Shown here: positions 46,226-58,702 of the stretch, in pieces
Numbering within the stretch: position 1 is the first letter of the stretch
How the letters are laid out: the number at the start of each line of letters is the position of its first letter
NCBI GenBank assembly: GCA_034770075.1
Contig: CM068385.1
Coordinates: 71,926,479 to 71,990,478, forward strand
Source: Aralia elata
Lineage: Eukaryota; Streptophyta; Magnoliopsida; Apiales; Araliaceae
Direction of reading: 5' to 3'
DNA length: 64,000 nucleotides
Position numbers and translations under genes: made by a program
The notes under the pieces: generated by a model
The model's input: only the letters and a program-made list of their open reading frames with translations
What the model was told of the DNA's origin: nothing
Database searches by the model: none

Positions 46226-47519
46226 TGTGACGCCCCCAAATCTCTACACTCCCCTGTAGCAGATCTGGTGCTCACGTGGAACTATACAACTGTAAATATT
46301 CAATAAAATATGACTCCTATCTATCCAAGGTTCACAGTATCCCATAACAGATAATAGTTCTCGTCAGAACGTTATCCGTGTTTGGATACCCTCACTTGGA
46401 TGTATAGATTCATATCTTGTGGATATCTCTTTCATATCAATATTCCCTATCTATCTGACATTCACAGTATTAATGATAAGATTGTCCATAGAACTGAGGG
46501 GCGCATTCCGGTAAAGATGGCACCTTACCGGCGCTCATTAAGTGTAACCCCAGAGCTTATAGGACTCTCAACATCATTTAGATACCATCATTCAGATGTA
46601 TAGTTCATATAGACACTGTATTTAACTTAGTACAACTATTATAAAGAATTTAAAGATCAGAGTATAACGCATTCTATGACATAAAGGATCATAATATATT
46701 ACATAACATTTTGTTCGGTTACATCATTCGTTATACTAAGTTATTACAACAACAAGTCTTTAAAAGACTTAAAGTATTCAACAACAAAAATCAAAGCTAA
46801 TAAGCATGACTTTTCCCCTTATCAGTCCCAGACGTGCCAGGGATATCATTTACAGCTGCAAAAGAAGATATGCGCAAGAATGAGCTATAAATGCTCAGCA
46901 AGTTCATTTGAATATGTAAACACCATGTGTTTGATTTGAAAGATGTCAATGTTGTATACTGAGGGTTCTGTACATGAACCATATATTTCATTTAGTTCTA
47001 TCAGTCTTTAATGACTTAGAACCATTTGAGTTTTGGATATCTGGTAGGTGATCAACCTCACCAATATCCTAGGAGTATGCATATCATCCTACCATTTGTG
47101 GTCAATATATTATCGACATTTATTGGCCTTCCTATGAAGGCATTTCCATTTACTCAGTATAGATGTCTTACCAAACAATTTGGTTTGACACAACAATTTA
47201 CGCTCGAATAAACAATATATGAATAATGATTCATTTCTTAAGTTATGCTGAACAAGAAGCAATAACTTCACAATAATTGATAGCAAGATGTATAATACTT
47301 GCTTAAATATAACAAAGTTAGGAGACTTGCCTTAGCGTAGCTCACTATAATTTAGTACAATCGGTCAATGCACGTAGTCTACGTATACCAATAATAAGCG
47401 TTAACACGTATATAAACATGTATCACGCTAATCTAAACAAGTTTCATTAAGGTTCGACGTTGATTCGGTATCTCGGTCGCGTCCTTAATGGCTAAACACA
47501 TAGATTGTTCGATAAAACT

Positions 47520-48300
47520 TCATTTGGAAGTCTAATTATTAGTCTAAATAATTTAATTCTTATTTATAATACTTTTAGAAGCTTAATATTATTTTTAAAT
47601 ATTTTTTATAAGCTTGGAAGTATTTTTAAATAATTTTACAAGTTTAGAAATATTTTTAAATAATTTAATTATTATTTAGAATAATTTTAAAACATTTAAT
47701 ATGTTATTTAAATAATTTATTTGTCATTTAAAATATTTTTGGATACTTAAAATATTATTTAAATGATTTATTTATCATTTATAATATTTTTAGAAAGATA
47801 GAATACTATTTAAATGATTTATTATATCATTAATAATATTTTTAGAATTTATTTTATCATTAAAATAATTTATTTATTACTTATAATAATTTTCAAAACT
47901 TAATTTAATATTTAAATGATTTAATTATCATTTATAACATTTTTAAAATACTTAATATATTATTTAAATGATTTATTTATCATTAATAATATTTCAAATA
48001 TTTAATATTTTATTTAAGTATTTATATATAATAATTTTATTTACCTTAATATCATTTTTAAATAATTAATATAATTATTTAATAATTTAATATCATTTTT
48101 AAATAATTAAAACAATTATTAAATAATTTATCATAATTATTATTTAATATTTAATTAAATTAAATAATAATTCAGAATATATAAAAATATTAAAAATAAT
48201 TTTTTTATAATTAAAAATGAATTTTCGGATTTATTTATTAATTATTAATATTTATTTAATATTTATTTTATATTTTATAATTTATTTAATTAATTTTTAT
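47520..48300. repeat. AT-rich degenerate tandem tract in H
   Basis: Repeated TTATTTAAATGATTTATTTATCATTTATAATATTTTTA-like units of about 65-75 bp; no coding potential. Confidence 0.6.
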
Positions 48301-48318
48301 TTTATTTTTATTAAAAAT

Positions 48319-48416
48319 CCGTCGCTAAAGGGCTTTAGCGACGGTCTGCATAGAATAATAGGTTTCTGGGTTTGGGGATGAATTTCGTCGCTAAATGTGT
48401 TCTTCACGAAGAACAC
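48319..48416. repeat. Two perfect hairpins in H
   Basis: 48319-48344: 12-bp stem CCGTCGCTAAAG with a GG loop. 48397-48416: 9-bp stem GTGTTCTTC with an AC loop. A further CGTCGCTAAA copy lies between them (about 48386). Confidence 0.85.
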
Positions 48417-49658
48417 TTGGTCAATGTCCAACAGTGACTTTTGACCTCAAATTAATCTCAGCTCGTTTGATGTTTGTGTTTGATTTTTGTTTGTTGTTAT
48501 AGCCAACATGGTAGGGTACAACGACATGTTGAATTTTATCTCAAACTATATCATATCATGCTCTAAATTTGATGGTCAAACTAGCCATTTAAACCGTTCT
48601 TGAGTTTTTTGGGTTACCCAGAAAACTCATGCAGTCATAATGGTCAACACTATTTGACTATTAATTCCGTTGAACTGATGGTTTGTTTAGGTGTTTTTAT
48701 GGTTCAAGATTACAGTTTACATAGCATACAACAATTCTAAACCAATAAGTTACACAAAACATGTCATCTAGATCAATTCTGGGCAGCATGAACTTCTGAC
48801 AAACCTTGTCAGAGTTCTTCATAGGTTTCCGGGTTACCCAGAAACGTGCAAAATCAGAACGGTCAAAGGACTTTGACCACTTATATCTTCTTACTGTGAA
48901 ATAATTTTGGAGTTCTATCAATTGGATATTAAAGCTAACATGGCATACTACTGATTCATGCTTTAAAACACATCAAACAAACATTTTAAGCCGATCAAAA
49001 GCTCTGACAAAAAGGCCTGTCAGACTGTTCTTGACTGCCAAGAACAGTTTGAGTTTTTGGCTTGATTTTCATATCTAGATGTTATGTAAACATGTTTTAA
49101 CCGCCCAGATCACTTAATAACATACTAACAAGTATTCCTAAACATCTAAAACACAAAAATTTTCCAGGCTTGAAGATCAAACATAAAATTAGGGTTTGCA
49201 CCTTTTTCTTCAAAGTTTTGATTTCTGGCTTTTGATTCTGAGCTTGTGGTTGCTAGGGCTTGTTTAGGCTGGTAATATAAGTGTATAGGTTCACAATTTC
49301 GTAGGTTTAAAGCTCAGCATCTCATTCTTCTTATAGCAATTCCAAATTAGGGTTTCCTAGCTAATTTCCAAACTTTTGCCTCCTAAAATATCTAGCCAAT
49401 TAACTTGTGCTGCTTATGATCTGGCCTAATTCACCTAATTGTGCTGGAGTGTGTCAAGCACAAGCTTGCACACTCCTAGCTTCATTTTCATTGGCTAGGA
49501 TTTTATTTTTGCTTTATTTACTTACTAATTAAATCTAGATTTTTGTTAATCATAATTAGGATGTTAATTTAGGTTTAGTAATACTCTAGTTATGATATTA
49601 TATCACAATTAAGATTTATAACTCCATAATTTAGTGTTCTTGAATCAATTTAGGGTCT

Positions 49659-49873
49659 TAGGGTTTCTAATTAGGGTTTTAGGGTTTTCAATCCTACAAT
49701 TAGGGTTTTAATCTTTCGTTTAGGGTTTAGTTTTATCTTAATGATTCATAATTAACATTATGATTTATTATTTAAATCTTAATTACATCAATTAAGATTA
49801 TTGTACAATAATTAGGGTTTTAATTAATCAATTCAGATAATTATTATCAATTAGGGTTTTCAAATTAGGGTTT
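49659..49873. repeat. Cluster of telo-box-like TAGGGTTT motifs in H
   Basis: Eight TAGGGTTT (reverse AAACCCTA) at 49659, 49672, 49680, 49701, 49721, 49813, 49852 and 49866. In the LTR's orientation this is U3, a few hundred bases after the LTR start. Confidence 0.75.
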
Positions 49874-49952
49874 CTATTTAAGTTTAACATTTTAAACCCT
49901 ATTTAACTTATTTTAAAATTTTATCAGTTAATATAATATTATATTAATGTCG

Positions 49953-50078
49953 AAGCACGACAAAGCACTTCGTCATTTCCAAGCACGACACAGCAGCTTA
50001 CAAAAATAATTTGCCGAGACGCTTCTCGGTGAATTCGTCGGAAGCACGACAAATCATTTTGTCCGATTAAGCACGACA
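49953..50078. repeat. AAGCACGACA repeats in H
   Basis: Four copies, at 49953, 49981, 50042 and 50069, in the first 270 bases of the LTR (minus orientation), with AAATTTGCCGAGA/TCTCGGTGAA-like sequence between. Confidence 0.75.
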
Positions 50079-50225
50079 CAGCTACTTGGCGAAAAAATTT
50101 TATTTGACCTAATTGTTTAATAAAATACACAATCACATAATATCAAGTCAGAACAAGAAATTTTATTTCATAAACACATAATTTACATTTACAAATCTTA
50201 TTAGGGTTCGGAATATTACAACTGC

Positions 50226-51770
50226 TCCCTCGCCGAGGCGAGAATTTACTGAACAAATATCTCGCCGGGGCGAGACCTCGCCGGGGCGAGCCTATCCTTA
50301 ACAAAATTCTCGTCGGGGCGAAGATTACCAGCTCATTTTTCTCGCCGGGGCGAGACACCCGGCAGTCGTCTCCTACAGTTCGCGAACAGTGAAAACTTAG
50401 GTCAAATTTGGCCAAATTTTCCGAATTCTATCATCCAGTACACAAACTAGATATACCCAGACATCAAATATGTTAGAAAACAAATACCCAACATGTTTCT
50501 AACTAATTTAACTATTATAAAACACATAATCAACTAATTTAAAACCAAAAATTCACTGTTAAACAATTTATTCATGCTTTGACCATTTTCATGAAATCAA
50601 ACTCTGTAAATTCATTTTTTAACCAATTAAAACCATTCTTCTTGCATTATTCATGTTTTTCATCATACAATCATAAACAATTATTAATTCACCGATTAAT
50701 AACCAAGTTGAATCATCAATTTTCATACAAATATGCCATACATGAAATAAAGCTCTGTAAAACTAAGAACTCAATTCTAAAGCATGTCTTCATGAATTAA
50801 TACCTCTAAATTAACTATTAATCATCATATAATCATCTAACACATGATTACTATCAAATACACCAAGAAATTCATGTTTTAAGCAAGTAAACTTTATACA
50901 GAGAACTAAAATAATGAAATACAGGAAAGAACTTAAAAAGGATTATACCTTCAATTGTTTAGAAAATTTGATTAAACTTCCTTGCTTGAATTCTTATTCC
51001 AATCACCAAGCTTCTCACACAATTTCTCTCTTTTTTCTCAACTCTCAAATTCACAGAGTTCTTTTCTTTCTCTCAAGCTCTGTGTTTCTTCTTCTTTCTT
51101 TTCTTTCTTAACTGACGTAGTTTTAAAAAAAATATAAACTGATAACTTTAATAAACAAATAAAAACTGATAATTTAAAAGAATAATAACGTATGATATAA
51201 TATCTATCAGTTAAAAATTTCAAAAGCCTCTAAGGCTTGTTTGGCAAATACTAAATAAATTAATCCATTATTTTAACTAAAGGTCTTAAGGCCTTGTTTG
51301 GTAAAACACAAATAAAATAACTCATTATTCCCAAACAAAGATCATAGGGCCTTGTTTGGTAAAACTGAATTAAACACTTTCTCATTTATTTTTAATAAAC
51401 CAATATAACATATAGTTTAAAATGTCACACTTCTAATTTAATTGAACTTATTATTAAATAAATTCAATTAAACCTTACCAACTCAAATAATAATTTCATT
51501 TAACAAATAACAATAATACCAAATAAATTCTCTTATTCAAATAAATCATTTATTCAAATAAACCTTTTCATCATCTAATTTAATTATTAAATTAAATTAG
51601 AATAAACATAACAAATCACATTCAAATAATATTTAACATTATTAAACTCAACATATACCCACTTCACCAAAACTTAATAAATTATTTATTTAACTCAATA
51701 AATTAATAAAAATATTTATATAACTCAATAAATATTTTTTTATTCAATCATAAAAATTGCATTCGTTACA
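50226..51770 (-). repeat. Element G 3' LTR, second piece
   Basis: Resumes after H and ends TTCGTTACA. It has five GC hairpins at 50229-50354 and a donor-like AAG|GTATAA on the minus strand (AC at 50947-50948). Confidence 0.94.
50229..50354. repeat. Array of five short GC hairpins (G 3' LTR)
   Basis: CTCGCCGGGGCGAG-type units at 50229, 50261, 50277, 50309 and 50341. The 5' LTR has six (61130-61271), the difference being one 16-bp unit. Confidence 0.85.
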
Positions 51771-51868
51771 TCTTTCCCTCCTTAAAAGGATTCTGTCCCC
51801 AGAATCACAACGCAATTAAATCGTCCGTTACATTCTCCCCTCCTTACAAAGATTCTGTCCCCAGAATC
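51771..51868 (-). promoter_or_regulatory. Duplicated hairpin plus polypurine tract, element G
   Basis: Two units: G-run next to the LTR (51771-51788) with a GATTCTG/CAGAATC hairpin (51789-51806), and a second set with GTTACA plus G-run (51827-51848) and hairpin (51851-51868). Same layout as at 32761-32860. Confidence 0.8.
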
Positions 51869-51880
51869 GCAATATAAAGA

Positions 51881-54390
51881 TTAAACAAATAATTGAGGGT
51901 AATTCTGCATCATTTGCACTTCGAGTTCCCACGTTGCTTCTTCAGCACTGTGGTTTCTCCAGATTACCTTTACAAAAGGTATCACTTTATTTCTAAGAAC
52001 TTGCTCTTTTCTGTCTACTATCTGAACAGGTATCTCTTCATAAGATAAATCTTTCTCAAATTGTATCGGTTCATACTCTATGACATGCTTATAATCAGAC
52101 TTATACGATCGTAGCACCGATATGTGGAAGACATTGTGAATGTGGTCTAACTCAGGAGGTAAACCTACCTCATAAGCCACCTCGCCTATTCGTTTTAGCA
52201 CTTCGAAGGGTCCAATAAACCGCGGACTGAGTTTACCCTTTTTACCAAATCTGATCTTTCCTTTCCAGGGAGATACTTTGAGAAACACAAAGCTCCCGAC
52301 TTCAAATTCGCGATTTTGTCGGTGTTGATCAGCATACTTCTTTTGCCTGTCTTGAGCGGCTATCAGTCTGGCTCTTATCACCTTGACAATTTCACCAGTT
52401 TGTTGTACTAGCTCGGGTCCCAATAGTTGTCGTTCACCAACCTCATCCCAGTATAATGGAGTTCTGCATTTCCTTCCGTACAATACTTCGTAGGGCGGCA
52501 TGCCGATACTAGCGTGATGACTATTGTTGTAAGCAAACTCGACCAGAGGTAAGTGATCATCCCAGTTGCCTTTAAAATCCATGACACACTCTCGGAGCAT
52601 ATCCTCCAACGTCTGAATTGTTCTTTCGCTCTGGCCATCGGTTTGAGGATGGTAGGCTGTACTCATTCTCAACTGCGTTCCCAAACAAGCTTGCAAACTC
52701 CTCCAAAAATTTGAGGTGAAACGTGGATCTCTGTCTGACACTATTGATAATGGAACACCGTGCCTTGAGATAATCTCCTTTATGTATAATTTCGCCAGCT
52801 GATCCAAAGTAAATCTGATTTTGATCGGCAAGAAATGCGCTGATTTCGTCAATCTGTCAACTATGACCCATATCGTTTCATAACCCTTCTGAGTGGTTGG
52901 AAGTCCTACCACAAAGTCCATTGTGATATGCTCCCACTTCCATTCGGGTATCTCCAAGGGCTGTAACAAACCACTTGGTCGTTGATGCTCAGCTTTGACT
53001 CTCTGACAAGTGAGACATTTCGCAACGCATTCAGCAACCTCTCTTTTCATGTTTGGCCACCAATAATGTTAGCGAAGATCCTGGTACATCTTTGTGCTTC
53101 CCGGATGAATCGAAAATCTTGAACTATGAGCTTCGTTCAAAATCTCCTCTCTGATTGCCAATACTGACGGTACCCAGATTCTGCCTTCAAATCTCAGCAA
53201 TCCTTCGGTATCGATTTTATATTTAAGCTCTTCTCCCTCAAGCACTCTTTGTCGTATCTTAACACATTCCTCATCCTGAAGTTGTGCTTCTTTGACTTTT
53301 TCTACCAAAGTTGGTTGAGTTTCCATCTGGAACAATTTTTCATTAGGCTTTGCCAGACCCTTCACCTCTAACTCCAATTTAGCCATCTCTGCTACGAGCT
53401 TCTCCTGAGCAGTTAACAAAAATAGTTTCTCCCGACCTTTTCTACTCAAAGCGTCGGCAACCACATTAGCCTTTCCAGGATGGTATAGAATTTCACAGTC
53501 ATAGTCTTTGATCAATTCTATCCATCTCCTCTGCCGCATATTCAAATCCTTCTGTGTAAAAATATACTTCAGACTTTTATGGTCTGTGTATATTTCACAC
53601 TTCTCCCCATAGAGATAGTGCCTCCAGATTTTTAAAGCAAACACCACGGCTGCTAACTCCAAATCATGGGTCGGATACCCTTTTTCATAGTCTTTTAGTT
53701 GGCGCGATGCATATGCAATAACTTTACCATTCTGCATATACACACAACCAAGTCCTTTATGTGATGCATCACTGTACACCACAAAATTTCCTGTATCATC
53801 TGGTAAAGACAACACAGGTGCCGAACTTAGTCTCTCCTTTAGTTCTTGGAAACTTTCTTCGCACTTCTCCGTCCAAACAAACTTCACTGATTTCCTTGTT
53901 AAATTCGTCAACGGAGTAGAGATCCTGGAGAAATCTTGAATAAAACGTCTGTAGTATCCTGCCAAACCTAGGAAACTCCTCACTTCTGACAGTGTCTTCG
54001 GCTGATCCCAGTTCATGACAGCTTCCACTTTCGCTGGATCCATCGAAATCCCATCCTTATCGATCACATGTCCAAGAAATTGAACACGCTCCAACCAAAA
54101 TTCGCACTTTGAAAATTTTGCATACAATTTCTCCTTTCTTAACGCCTCCAATGTCACCCTCAAATGCTCCACATGTTCTTCTTGAGTTTTGGAGTAAACC
54201 AAAATGTCGTCTATAAATACCACTACAAACTTATCCAGAAATGGTTTGAACACCCTATTCATTAAGTCCATGAATGCTGCAGGCGCATTCGTTAAACCAA
54301 ATGATATAACCAAAAACTCATAGTGGCCATATCTGGTTCGAAACGCCGTCTTCGGTATGTCCTCTTTTCTCACCTTCAATTGATGGTACC
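51881..54390 (-). pseudogene. pol: Element G integrase, RNase H and C-terminal reverse transcriptase
   Basis: Minus strand: RT from YHQLKVRKEDIPKTAFRTRYG with FIDDILVYS, RNase H (VVYSDASHKGLG, TDHKSLKYIF; 53069-54379), and integrase with DFVVGLP, SDRDPRFTS, GQSERTIQTLED and chromodomain (51881-53050, ending PQLFV). The two frames are separated by a TAA near 53069 in the zinc domain, where B has CAA (RQHYWW). The N-terminal half of RT is on the other side of element I. Otherwise well kept. Confidence 0.92.
54386..54390. repeat. Target site duplication of I, left copy (GTACC)
   Basis: GTACC repeated at 56446-56450. Removing I and one copy rejoins the RT codons for RSGYHQL. Confidence 0.93.
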
Positions 54391-56445
54391 TGTCGACGCC
54401 GGTTTCTCGCCTCTTCCGATTTTTGCCCTTTTATTATTAGATGAGTTTGGGAAAAGGTCGGCATTGATGTCGACGGGGTTTTGAAAGATCGTTTTTTATG
54501 ATGAGCCAATTGACCAGAGTCGCCAGTTGGTATATTTGAAATGGATGTACCAACTCATCCGAGTTTTCGTTTTTTATATATCGCTGGCTCATATGTGACT
54601 CCGAATTAATTGGTCTGCGAATCGAGATTCATAGAGTTCGGGGGCTTGCTTAAGTGAGGGGAAGGTGTTAGGCATCCCTCGACTTCCGTGAAACACGGTT
54701 ACCACAATCTTGATGCTGTCCTATCCTTTAATTCATGAAATGTGTGTGTATGCGCGCGTGTGTGTGTGTACCTATATGAATGTTGTGGTGAGTTTGTATG
54801 AAAGAATCATTTGGATTTTTAGGGAAAGTTGTGCTTTAATTTGGGAACGCTTCGGAATGTCTTTCCGGCATACACGAGAAAGCTTTATGAAAAAGGTTTG
54901 ATTTTAGTTGTCAAAACTAGGATATTTTCATTAGGCGTCGTTTTGGCAAAAATAGGAGTTTATTAAACCTTTAGCCAAAATAGGAATCGAGATTTGTACG
55001 TTGCTTTCATAAATGATAGGCAATTTCTAGGATCTCTTTCGCCCTATATATCAAGGTTTAATAAAACGTTTAGTTCTTTTTATAAAAACCATTTTTCGTG
55101 ACATTTGAAAACAACTTCTCTTTAGCTTCCTCGTAGAATAGGAATCGACTTTCTTTAGCATTTCCAATTTTTAGCCTCGTGATGCTAATATCCTACTTTG
55201 ATTGATTTTAGAAAACATCTTTATTGTTTTGGCCTTGCAATCCTTTGTTTGGTGTTGCAAATCAAATTAAATATCAAAACGCGTAGGGGCTACTTACGGG
55301 CATGTAAGCCATCAAAATACCCCGAACGCCAACAATCACATATTTTCACTACTACGGGGCCTTAAACCCGATTCTCGCCTTGGCGTCGTTTTAAGGCCCG
55401 ACGGTTACATGATACAAAAAAACGAGCACCTTGAATCTATTACATACATCAAAACGTCCATCATCGGATTTGGACCACGGGGTCGCATTCCTAGGCTCAC
55501 ACCCGATATTGCTACATACCCACAAAATGAATACTACAAAACTAATCAACACGGATTTGCCTAATACACCGTGATATCCGAAAATGACAATCTAAATAAA
55601 TTACACCCAATGAATCATCATAAACAAGCTAGAAATTTCACTAACTGGATATCCTCGGGTTATTAGGAAGAATTTTGTTCCGACGGAACCCTCACTAATA
55701 ATCCCTAATCCATGATTGTCCGACAAGATACATGAAGATTACATTTAATTTAACCAACCAATATGATATAAATTGCTAGAACAAAGAGAAATTTTACCTT
55801 GCAAATAATCTCAAATGGATGTAAACTTGTATATTTGAAATAAGATTAGAAGGATATTTGATACAACAAAAATCAAAAGAGTATAAATCTTCTCTTTTTC
55901 TCTCTTTTCTTCCTATTTTGTTGCAAAAATTTGCTCCTTTTCCTCTCTATTTCCGTGTTCTTGCTGCTGCAGAATTCTTCCTCTTTTCCCAAATTTCTGA
56001 ACTCTTCAACCTCCTGTATGCTGCAATAAAACTGAGCTGAAATAGGCTGGCTGGCCGCCTGCCTTCCACTCACCTGATTTCGAGTTCCGTGTTTCGAGTT
56101 CCGTGTTTTCAAAAGGCGCACTATTTGGTCGCAGATCAATCCGCGGCTGGACGGTTTGACTTTCTCGATTTTGGTGCCACGCCTCAATTTTCGTGCTGTA
56201 ACGTCGGTTTTCGCTGACAGGCTCGTATTTTGCAGTCCGGGAATTTCCGGGAGACGTGCCACCTTATTCGGGAATGCCCGTTTCGAATGGCCTTATTATC
56301 ACGTCAGCTTTTGGTCGCCAATCATTGCGGTGGGGTTGGACGAGCGCACTTGTGCCCATTCCTTCGCTCCCGAAAGCCGGTTCAATTGCCGATTTTGCCC
56401 TCCTGTCACGGTTAGTATATGGAACGCAAAATTTGGGTGTTTACA
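54391..56445. mobile_element. Insertion I: LTR-like element or solo LTR of another family
   Basis: 2055 bp, TGTCGACGCC to GTGTTTACA (TG...CA ends) with a 5-bp target duplication. In the minus orientation it begins TGTAAACACCC, typical of some Ty3/gypsy LTRs (Tat/Ogre-like by my recollection of GGCGACTC and GGTGTTAGGCATCCC motifs at about 54520 and 54665). There is no conserved coding domain, primer site or internal region, so a solo LTR is most likely. Family assignment is weak. Confidence 0.7.
54740..54771. repeat. Alternating purine-pyrimidine tract in I
   Basis: 32 bp of uninterrupted alternation: TG repeats around a central GCGCGCG. Confidence 0.9.
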
Positions 56446-57480
56446 GTACCCACTTCGTAAATCTATCTTTGAAAAATATCTTGCTCCCTTCAGTTGGTCA
56501 AACAGGTCATCGATTCTAGGCAATGGATACTTGTTTTTAATCGTGACCTTGTTCAACTCTCTATAATCAATGCAAAGACGCATCGACCCATCCTTCTTCT
56601 TAACAAACAATACCGGCGCTCCCCACGGCGAAATGCTCGGTTGAATATACTTCTTATCTAGCAGCTCTTGCAGCTGCACCATTAACTCTTTCATTTCTAC
56701 CAGAGCCATTCGATACGGGGCTTTCGATATAGGGGTCGTTCCCGGTGCTAAATTAATTACAAACTCGATTTCCCTATCTGGCGGTAATCCTGGCAAATCG
56801 TCAAGAAAGACATCCGTAAAATCCCTAACTACTGGTATCTCCTCCAGTTTTGCACCCACCTTTCGGGTATCAACTATGTAGGCTAGATATCCTACACATC
56901 CTTGTCTCAACATCTTTCTGGCCTGCACCATCGTCAGACAACTCGTTTGTCTAGGCGACTTGCTGCCATAAAACACTACCTTTGATGGAGTCATAAGGTT
57001 TACACACTTCTTTTGACAATCAATAACTGCCCCATGGTTGAACAACCAATCCATACCCAAAATAACATCAAACTCCCCAAGACGAATTGGAATTAAGTTT
57101 ACTGTCATCACATGACCTTTAATATCTATCTGACAGTTCTTGTGGACAAACTTAACAGGAATCACCTCCCTATTCGCAATTTCTATATTCATGGGGTAAT
57201 CTAATTCTTCCTGGGGTAACCCTAATTTCTTAGCAAAATCATCGGATATAAATGAGCAAGTAGCACCCGAGTCAAACAATACATAAGCATTAACATTATT
57301 GACTGGAATGATACCTGACACTACATCCTTTGACTGCACAGCATCCTGCACCGTCATGTTGAATGTTCGAGCGGTAGGTCGGTTGGGCTGCGTGGGTCCT
57401 GTGATAGTTAGGTTTCCTCCACCACCGCTATTTCCCTTTCCTGAACTGGCTCCACCTGTAGTTGCCAGATGAAACATGCT
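56446..57480 (-). pseudogene. pol: Element G protease and N-terminal reverse transcriptase
   Basis: Minus-strand frame with TFNMTVQDAVQSKDVVSGI, protease VLFDSGATCSFISDDFAKK, GMDWLFNHGAVIDCQKK, then RT (ELLDKKYIQPSISPWGAPVLF, CIDYRELNKVTIKNKYPLPRID) up to DLRSGY, where I interrupts it. It is out of frame with gag because of the deletion at about 57465. Protease Asp-Ser-Gly is intact. Confidence 0.92.
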
Positions 57481-58400
57481 CCTTTCTTTGGATTAAGGCA
57501 ATTTGACGCGATATGCCCATCCTGCCCGTAGTTGAAGCACACCCGCTTACCCTTCAAACAAGCACCCATATGGCTCTTTCCACAGTTGCTGCACACCTCT
57601 ATCTTCTTCTTCTGATTACCCTGCTGACTTCCCGCAGAGTTACTATCATTCCATTTCCTCTTTTGACTACTGCCTCCATAGCTACCACTTGCCTTGTTTT
57701 CACTATCATTCTTCTTCTTCCTCTGCTCCTGATTGTACTTTGACAGAGCATCGCTGCCTCCTTCCGCGATAATTGCCTTCTCCAGCACTGCCGCAAACGA
57801 GTTCAGTTGAAACATTGAAACTCGGCTATACAACCAGGGCTTCAATCCCTGCTCAAACCTTCTGGCCTTCCTCTCATCCGTATTAACTTGATAAGGCGCA
57901 AACCTCGCCAACTCGTTGAATCTTGCAGCATATTCAGATACCGACATAGTACCTTGCTTCAACTCTAGAAACTGTACTTCCATTTGGTTCTGAGCACTTT
58001 CTGGGAAATAGGTCTCGAAAAATATTTCTTTAAATCGCTCCCACGGAATAATCCCTTGGCCACCTCGAGTCTTATTTGCTTGCCACCAGTAGCTAGCTTC
58101 TGATTTGAGCATGAACGTTGCAAATGCCGTCTTCTGGTCCTCGCTGACACTAGCGACATCAAACACCTTCTCCATTTCCATAATCCACGTTTGAGCCTCT
58201 ATCGGATTCATAGACCCTTGAAATTCTGGAGGTCCGACAGCCTTGAAGTCTTTAAAGGTTATAGCCTGAGCTTGTGGTTGATTTGCAAAGGCTCCCGTTA
58301 ACAGATTTACCAACTGCTGCATGGGATTAGTGTTGGCTTCTTCGTTGTTAGTAGATCCCTCAGGGGTCTGTTGACGTGTTGGTTGTCTTCTTGGCGGCAT
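57408..58400 (-). pseudogene. gag: Element G gag with damaged nucleocapsid
   Basis: It starts MPPRRQPTRQQ at 58400 and has the whole capsid domain (NPIEAQTWIMEMEKVFDV, SYWWQANKTRGG, RRFEQGLKPWLY) without a stop. A first short motif, CSNCGKSHMGAC, is followed by a knuckle with Cys-to-Tyr change (CFNYGQDGHIASNC). Then about 37 bp are missing against A, removing the last knuckle and shifting the frame away from protease; the final residues from about 57470 down are out-of-frame translation. Capsid could still be made. Confidence 0.9.
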
Positions 58401-58702
58401 ATTCTGTTAAAAATTCGCGTTATTAGACTATTGCTCAATTATTTAAACATTTAAGTCTCAACTTAAACATTTATAAACAACACTTAACACAGTACAACTG
58501 ATAAACTTTCACATTTTATTGATTAACTGCTTCAAAACATAATAGAGATAACATCGTAGTTGTTTACATTAAATCATCTATCCTGAAATCACAAAGTTCC
58601 AGGATTACATCATTATTCTATCCCATTATATAAACTGGGATTAACAACTTATTAACTCATAAATTAACTCATAAATTTCATAATAACATAACTAATCATA
58701 AT
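58401..58702 (-). other. Element G spacer between accessory ORF and gag
   Basis: Noncoding, AT-rich. On the minus strand TTTTTAACAG ends three bases before the gag ATG (CTG at 58404-58406), acceptor-like. Confidence 0.5.

Larger units (their letters stand above)
46226..50220 (-). mobile_element. Solo LTR H (long gypsy-type LTR)
   Basis: 3995 bp flanked by ACTGC (46221-46225 and 50221-50225). The plus strand starts TGTGACGCCCCC and ends ATATTACA, so in the minus orientation it runs TGTAATATTCC to GGGGGCGTCACA like B's LTR ends. There is no primer site, polypurine tract or gag-pol, so it is an LTR left by recombination between two LTRs. It carries telo-box-like repeats (49659-49873), AAGCACGACA repeats (49953-50078), an AT-rich tract (47520-48300) and two strong hairpins (48319-48416). 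Confidence 0.85.

Noticed and set aside
46226..50220. H as a large non-coding retrotransposon derivative instead of a solo LTR
   Set aside because: No primer site, polypurine tract or internal pair of LTRs was found; single LTR-type ends and target duplication fit a solo LTR better.
56156..56566. Open frames on the plus strand across the end of I
   Set aside because: They overlap the I/G border and lie opposite reverse transcriptase; no recognisable domain.
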